The notes beneath the pieces are model-generated. The model was not told the DNA's origin, ran no database searches, and worked only from the letters and a program-made list of their open reading frames with translations. From Streptomyces niveus (lineage in GTDB: Bacteria; Actinomycetota; Actinomycetes; Streptomycetales; Streptomycetaceae), in the NCBI RefSeq assembly GCF_002009175.1, contig NZ_CP018047.1, forward strand, positions 6,572,001-6,636,000: 64,000 nucleotides of DNA. The letters run 5' to 3'. A program made the position numbers and the translations under genes. How positions within the stretch are numbered: position 1 is the first letter of the stretch; the number at the start of each line of letters is the position of its first letter. Positions 60,953 to 64,000 of this stretch are shown here, piece after piece.

Positions 60953-63566
60953 GCTCCCGCTCGGCGAATGGGTCGACAGCGGAGTCGACTTCCTCCAGCG
61001 CCATCTCTCCTGGCTGTTCGACGCGATCAGCTCGCTCGTCACCGGTATGTACGACGTCGTGGACGCCGTGCTCAACGGCCCCGAACCGCTTCTCCTCGCC
61101 GGCATCCTCGCGGTGCTCGCCTGGTGGCTGCGCGGCCTGCTCGCGGCCGGTCTCGCCTTCGTCGGCTTCGCGCTCATCGACTCGATCGAGCTGTGGGAGC
61201 TGGCGATGTCCACGCTCTCGCTGGTGCTCGTCGCGACGATCGTCATCCTGGTCATCGCGGTGCCGCTCGGTGTCTGGGCCTCGCGCTCGGCCACCGTCAG
61301 CGCCGTCATCCGGCCGGTGCTCGACTTCATGCAGACGATGCCCGCGATGGTCTATCTGATCCCCGGCATCATCTTCTTCGGCGTCGGCGTGGTCCCCGGC
61401 ATCATCGCCACGATCATCTTCGCCCTGCCGCCCGGCGTCCGTATGGCGGAACTGGGCATCCGGCAGGTCGACGCCGAACTGGTCGAGGCGGCCGAGGCGT
61501 TCGGCACCAGCCCGCGCAACACCCTGCTGCGCGTCCAGCTCCCGCTCGCGCTCCCGACGATCATGGCGGGCATCAACCAGGTGATCATGCTGGGTCTGTC
61601 GATGGTCGTCATCGCGGGCATGGTCGGCGGCGGCGGCCTCGGCGGCGCCGTCTACCGCGCCATCGGCAACGTCGACATCGGCCTCGGCTTCGAGGCGGGC
61701 GTCTCCATCGTCATCCTGGCGATGTACCTGGACCGGCTGACCGGCGCGCTGGGCCGGCAGGTCTCGCCGCTGGGCCGCCGCGCGCTGGCCAAGGCGCAGG
61801 CGATGAGCGGTTCGTTCAAGGTCTGGGACCACCGTCCGCGTCCCTCGGTCGCCGTGGTCGGCGTGGTCGTCCTCGCGCTCGTCGCGGGTGGCATGAGCAT
61901 CTTCGGCGGCCGCAAGAGCACGACGGTCGCCGGCGAGGGTGATGTCGGCCAGGGCAAGAAGATCAGCATGGGCTACATCCCCTGGGACGAGGGCATCGCC
62001 TCCACCTTCCTCTGGAAGGAGCTGCTGGAGCGGCGCGGCTACGAGGTCGAGGCCACCCAGTACGAGGCCGGGGCGCTCTACACCGGCCAGGCGAACGGCC
62101 AGATCGACATCCAGACCGACTCCTGGCTCCCGACCACCCACGCCAACTACTGGGACAAGTACCAGGACAAGCTGGAGGACATGGGCGCCTGGTACGACGA
62201 GACGTCCCTGGAGCTGTCCGTGCCCTCGTACGTGAAGGGCGTCGACTCCCTCGCGGACCTCAAGGGCAAGGCCGGCCAGTTCAAGGGCCGGATCATCGGT
62301 ATCGAGCCCAGCGCCGGCGAGATGGGCATCCTCAAGGACAAGATCCTCAAGGAGTACGGCCTCGAAGGCGAGTACAAGGTCGTCGACGGCTCCACCCCCG
62401 GCATGCTGGCCGAGCTGAAGCGCGCGTACGAGAAGAAGGAACCGGTCGTCGTCACGCTCTGGTCCCCGCACTGGGCGTACAACACCTACGACCTGAAGAA
62501 GCTCAAGGACCCGAAGGGCACCTGGGGCTCGGGCGACGGCGTGCACACGCTCGCGCGCAAGGGCTTCTCCGCCGACAACCCCGGCGTCGCGAAGTGGCTC
62601 AAGAACTTCAAGATGACCGAGGAACAGCTCACCAGCCTCGAAGCGGAGATCCAGGGCGCCGGAAAAGGCAAGGAGCAGGACGCCGTACGCGCCTGGCTGA
62701 AGGACAACCCCGAGCTGGCCGACAAGTGGACCCCGGTCTCCGGCGTCAGCAAGGGCGCGAACGGCAAGGACGAGCGCGAACGGCCCATCGAAGTCGCCTG
62801 GTTCCCCTGGGAAGAAGACATCGCGGCCACATATCTGTGGAAGGCGGTGCTGGAGGACCGGGGTTACAAGATGAACCTCAAGCAGTTCGAGGTCGGTCCG
62901 ATGTACACGGCTCTGTCCAGAGGGCAGATCGATGTCCAGTTCGACGGATGGCTGCCCAACACGCAGAAGAAGTACTGGGACAAGTACGGCGACAAACTCT
63001 CCGACCTCGGTGCCTGGTACGGGCCGACGTCACTGGAGATCGCCGTGCCCTCCTATGTGAAGGGCGTCGAGTCGCTGGCGGACCTGAAGGGCCGCGAGGA
63101 CGAGTTCAAGGGCCGGATCGTCGGCATCGAGCCCGGCACCGAGACCATGAACATCCTCAAGAACAAGGTCCTGCCGGGCTACGGCCTGGACGGCGACTAC
63201 AAGGTCGTCGACAGCTCCACGCCCGGCATGCTCGCCGAGCTGGAGCGCTCGTACGCGAAGAAGGAACCCATCGCGGTCATGCTGTGGACCCCGCACTGGG
63301 CCTACAGCGAGTACGAGCTGACCAAGCTGAAGGACCCGCGGAAGGCCTTCGGTGAGGGCGACCAGATCCGCACCGTGGCCAACAAGGACTTCCCGAAGAA
63401 CTACCCGCAGCTGACCAAGTGGTTCAAGGACTTCAAGCTGAGCGAGGAACAGCTCGCCGGTCTGGAGAACGAGATCCAGAAGCGCGGTACGGGGCACGAG
63501 GAAGAGGCGGTGGCGGCCTGGATGGAGAAGAATCCGGGCATCGCGGACGAGATCGCGCCGCAGTAG
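60945..63566 (+). CDS. Betaine/proline-type ABC permease fused to two tandem substrate-binding domains
   Basis: An 873-residue fusion. Residues about 40-290 form the ProW-like permease with VELVEAAEAFGTSPRNTLLR-type coupling segment (seen as DAELVEAAEAFGTSP) and several helices; a further helix at about 300-320 carries the C-terminus outside. Two OpuAC/ProX-like domains follow, at about 338-600 and 614-873. They begin with similar sequences (ISMGYIPWDEG and IEVAWFPWEED), have TDSWLPTTHANYW and FDGWLPNTQKKYW, and share YKVVD-STPGMLAEL and PHWAY motifs. A dimeric transporter would therefore display four binding domains. GTG at 60945. Confidence 0.93.
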   Translation: MPRLPLGEWVDSGVDFLQRHLSWLFDAISSLVTGMYDVVDAVLNGPEPLLLAGILAVLAWWLRGLLAAGLAFVGFALIDSIELWELAMSTLSLVLVATIVILVIAVPLGVWASRSATVSAVIRPVLDFMQTMPAMVYLIPGIIFFGVGVVPGIIATIIFALPPGVRMAELGIRQVDAELVEAAEAFGTSPRNTLLRVQLPLALPTIMAGINQVIMLGLSMVVIAGMVGGGGLGGAVYRAIGNVDIGLGFEAGVSIVILAMYLDRLTGALGRQVSPLGRRALAKAQAMSGSFKVWDHRPRPSVAVVGVVVLALVAGGMSIFGGRKSTTVAGEGDVGQGKKISMGYIPWDEGIASTFLWKELLERRGYEVEATQYEAGALYTGQANGQIDIQTDSWLPTTHANYWDKYQDKLEDMGAWYDETSLELSVPSYVKGVDSLADLKGKAGQFKGRIIGIEPSAGEMGILKDKILKEYGLEGEYKVVDGSTPGMLAELKRAYEKKEPVVVTLWSPHWAYNTYDLKKLKDPKGTWGSGDGVHTLARKGFSADNPGVAKWLKNFKMTEEQLTSLEAEIQGAGKGKEQDAVRAWLKDNPELADKWTPVSGVSKGANGKDERERPIEVAWFPWEEDIAATYLWKAVLEDRGYKMNLKQFEVGPMYTALSRGQIDVQFDGWLPNTQKKYWDKYGDKLSDLGAWYGPTSLEIAVPSYVKGVESLADLKGREDEFKGRIVGIEPGTETMNILKNKVLPGYGLDGDYKVVDSSTPGMLAELERSYAKKEPIAVMLWTPHWAYSEYELTKLKDPRKAFGEGDQIRTVANKDFPKNYPQLTKWFKDFKLSEEQLAGLENEIQKRGTGHEEEAVAAWMEKNPGIADEIAPQ

Positions 63567-63928
63567 CGGAGAGTGGGGAGAGGTAGCTCTCGGTACCGAG
63601 AGGTAGCTCTCGGTACGGAGAGGCGCCGACAGGTAATCGGCGGGTATCGACCGGTATCGAGAACCGCTCCACGGCGCCGCGAGGCGCCGGGACGAGGCGG
63701 GTGTCGCCAGTGGCGGCGCCCGCCTCTGCCGAACAGGGCCCCACCAGTGGTGTGACGGCCCCCGCGGTCGGAGGATGGAGGTCTGTCGACCGGTCGTCGT
63801 CGTGCTCACCGGAGCCGTCGGTTTCCACGGGGTTCACCGTGGCGCCTTCCACCCCGGGTGAGGCAGACCGCCCTTGCGCGGCCGTCAACTCTGAGAAGAT
63901 GACGATCCGGCCGGGAGGGAGCCCAGAC
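63567..63928. other. 362-bp intergenic region with short repeats
   Basis: It starts with a tandem 20-base repeat (63578-63617). Beyond it are GC-rich short inverted repeats (for example GGCGCC pairs near 63673-63694) that may end transcription. I see no convincing gene on either strand. The last 20 bases hold GGGAGGGAG, the ribosome-binding site of the next gene. Confidence 0.5.
63578..63617. repeat. Two tandem copies of a 20-base repeat
   Basis: Unit GAGAGGTAGCTCTCGGTACC at 63578-63597 and again with one final base change at 63598-63617, with a partial third copy (GAGAGG). The junction forms the perfect 16-base palindrome CTCTCGGTACCGAGAG (63587-63602). It follows the permease-fusion stop by 11 bases. 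Confidence 0.7.
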
Positions 63929-64000
63929 ATGGACGACAAGGAAGCGCTCAGGGTGGGCGCCGCCGTCCGCAGGCGGCGCAGGTCCCTCGGCCTCACACTG
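63929..64000 (+). CDS. XRE-family transcriptional regulator, N-terminal fragment (cut by window)
   Basis: Only 24 codons are in the window: MDDKEALRVGAAVRRRRRSL and GLTL, which match the first helix of an XRE/HTH_3 domain (often with a C-terminal cupin). The ATG at 63929 follows GGGAGGGAG at good spacing. The C-terminal domain and function cannot be judged; regulation of the neighbouring betaine-type transporter is possible. Confidence 0.7.
   Translation, partial: MDDKEALRVGAAVRRRRRSLGLTL

Noticed and set aside
63578..63620. CRISPR array
   Set aside because: Only two adjacent 20-base units with no spacers, and no cas genes; the Cas4-like nuclease at 19284 is far away and unlinked.

Overview
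The window is about 64 kb of very GC-rich actinobacterial chromosome, almost certainly Streptomyces. The grounds are the GC-saturated third codon positions, frequent GTG/TTG starts, a complete Pup-proteasome locus (arc, dop, pup, prcB, prcA, pafA, pafB, pafC) followed by tatA-tatC-helY, and a gylR-glpF-glpK-glpD glycerol locus next to metH. Both edges cut genes: an L-fuconate dehydratase-like gene on the left and an XRE-family regulator on the right. I saw no rRNA, tRNA, CRISPR array or transposase gene.

Layout. 1-6.6 kb: a sugar-acid catabolic operon (enolase-superfamily dehydratase, SDR) and a sugar ABC importer, interrupted by a 168-bp MITE-like foldback element, then a FadR-type GntR repressor with an operator next to its start. 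6.7-12 kb: the glycerol operon glpF-glpK-glpD, read leftward, with its IclR-type regulator. 12-23.3 kb: metH, a HAD phosphatase behind a structured leader, an orphan peptide-binding lipoprotein, an orphan response regulator, a RecB/Cas4-like nuclease, a site-2-protease-like M50 peptidase, the tRNA m1A58 methyltransferase and a small exported protein. 23.3-43.3 kb: ferredoxin, the Pup-proteasome system with a frameshifted endonuclease VII gene between pup and prcB and a LacI/MFS pair between prcA and pafA, two FKBP prolyl isomerases, the WYL regulators PafB and PafC, Tat export, a lipid kinase and HelY. 43.5-54.7 kb: a small cysteine-rich exported protein, an ADP-ribosylglycohydrolase, then the SigK locus. 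54.8-64 kb: a PadR-regulated DrrAB-type ABC exporter, an iron-box-controlled siderophore-interacting protein, a 5'-3' exonuclease, and a glycine-betaine-type importer whose permease carries two tandem substrate-binding domains.

The most interesting unit is the SigK locus (44887-54726). The sigma/anti-sigma pair, a molybdopterin oxidoreductase plus fasciclin lipoprotein operon, and a five-gene lipid-modification operon (FAD oxidoreductase, DUF1365, two cyclopropane-synthase-like methyltransferases, DUF1295) all lie together. Their three promoter regions share CCAATC-N16-CCGAAT (TCGAAT in one). This gathers in one place genes that Mycobacterium tuberculosis keeps at separate SigK-controlled loci, and the sigma factor has a cysteine pair 50 residues apart, like the redox-sensitive pair of mycobacterial SigK.

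Functions come from reading translations and motifs by eye. No database search, folding program or promoter search was run.
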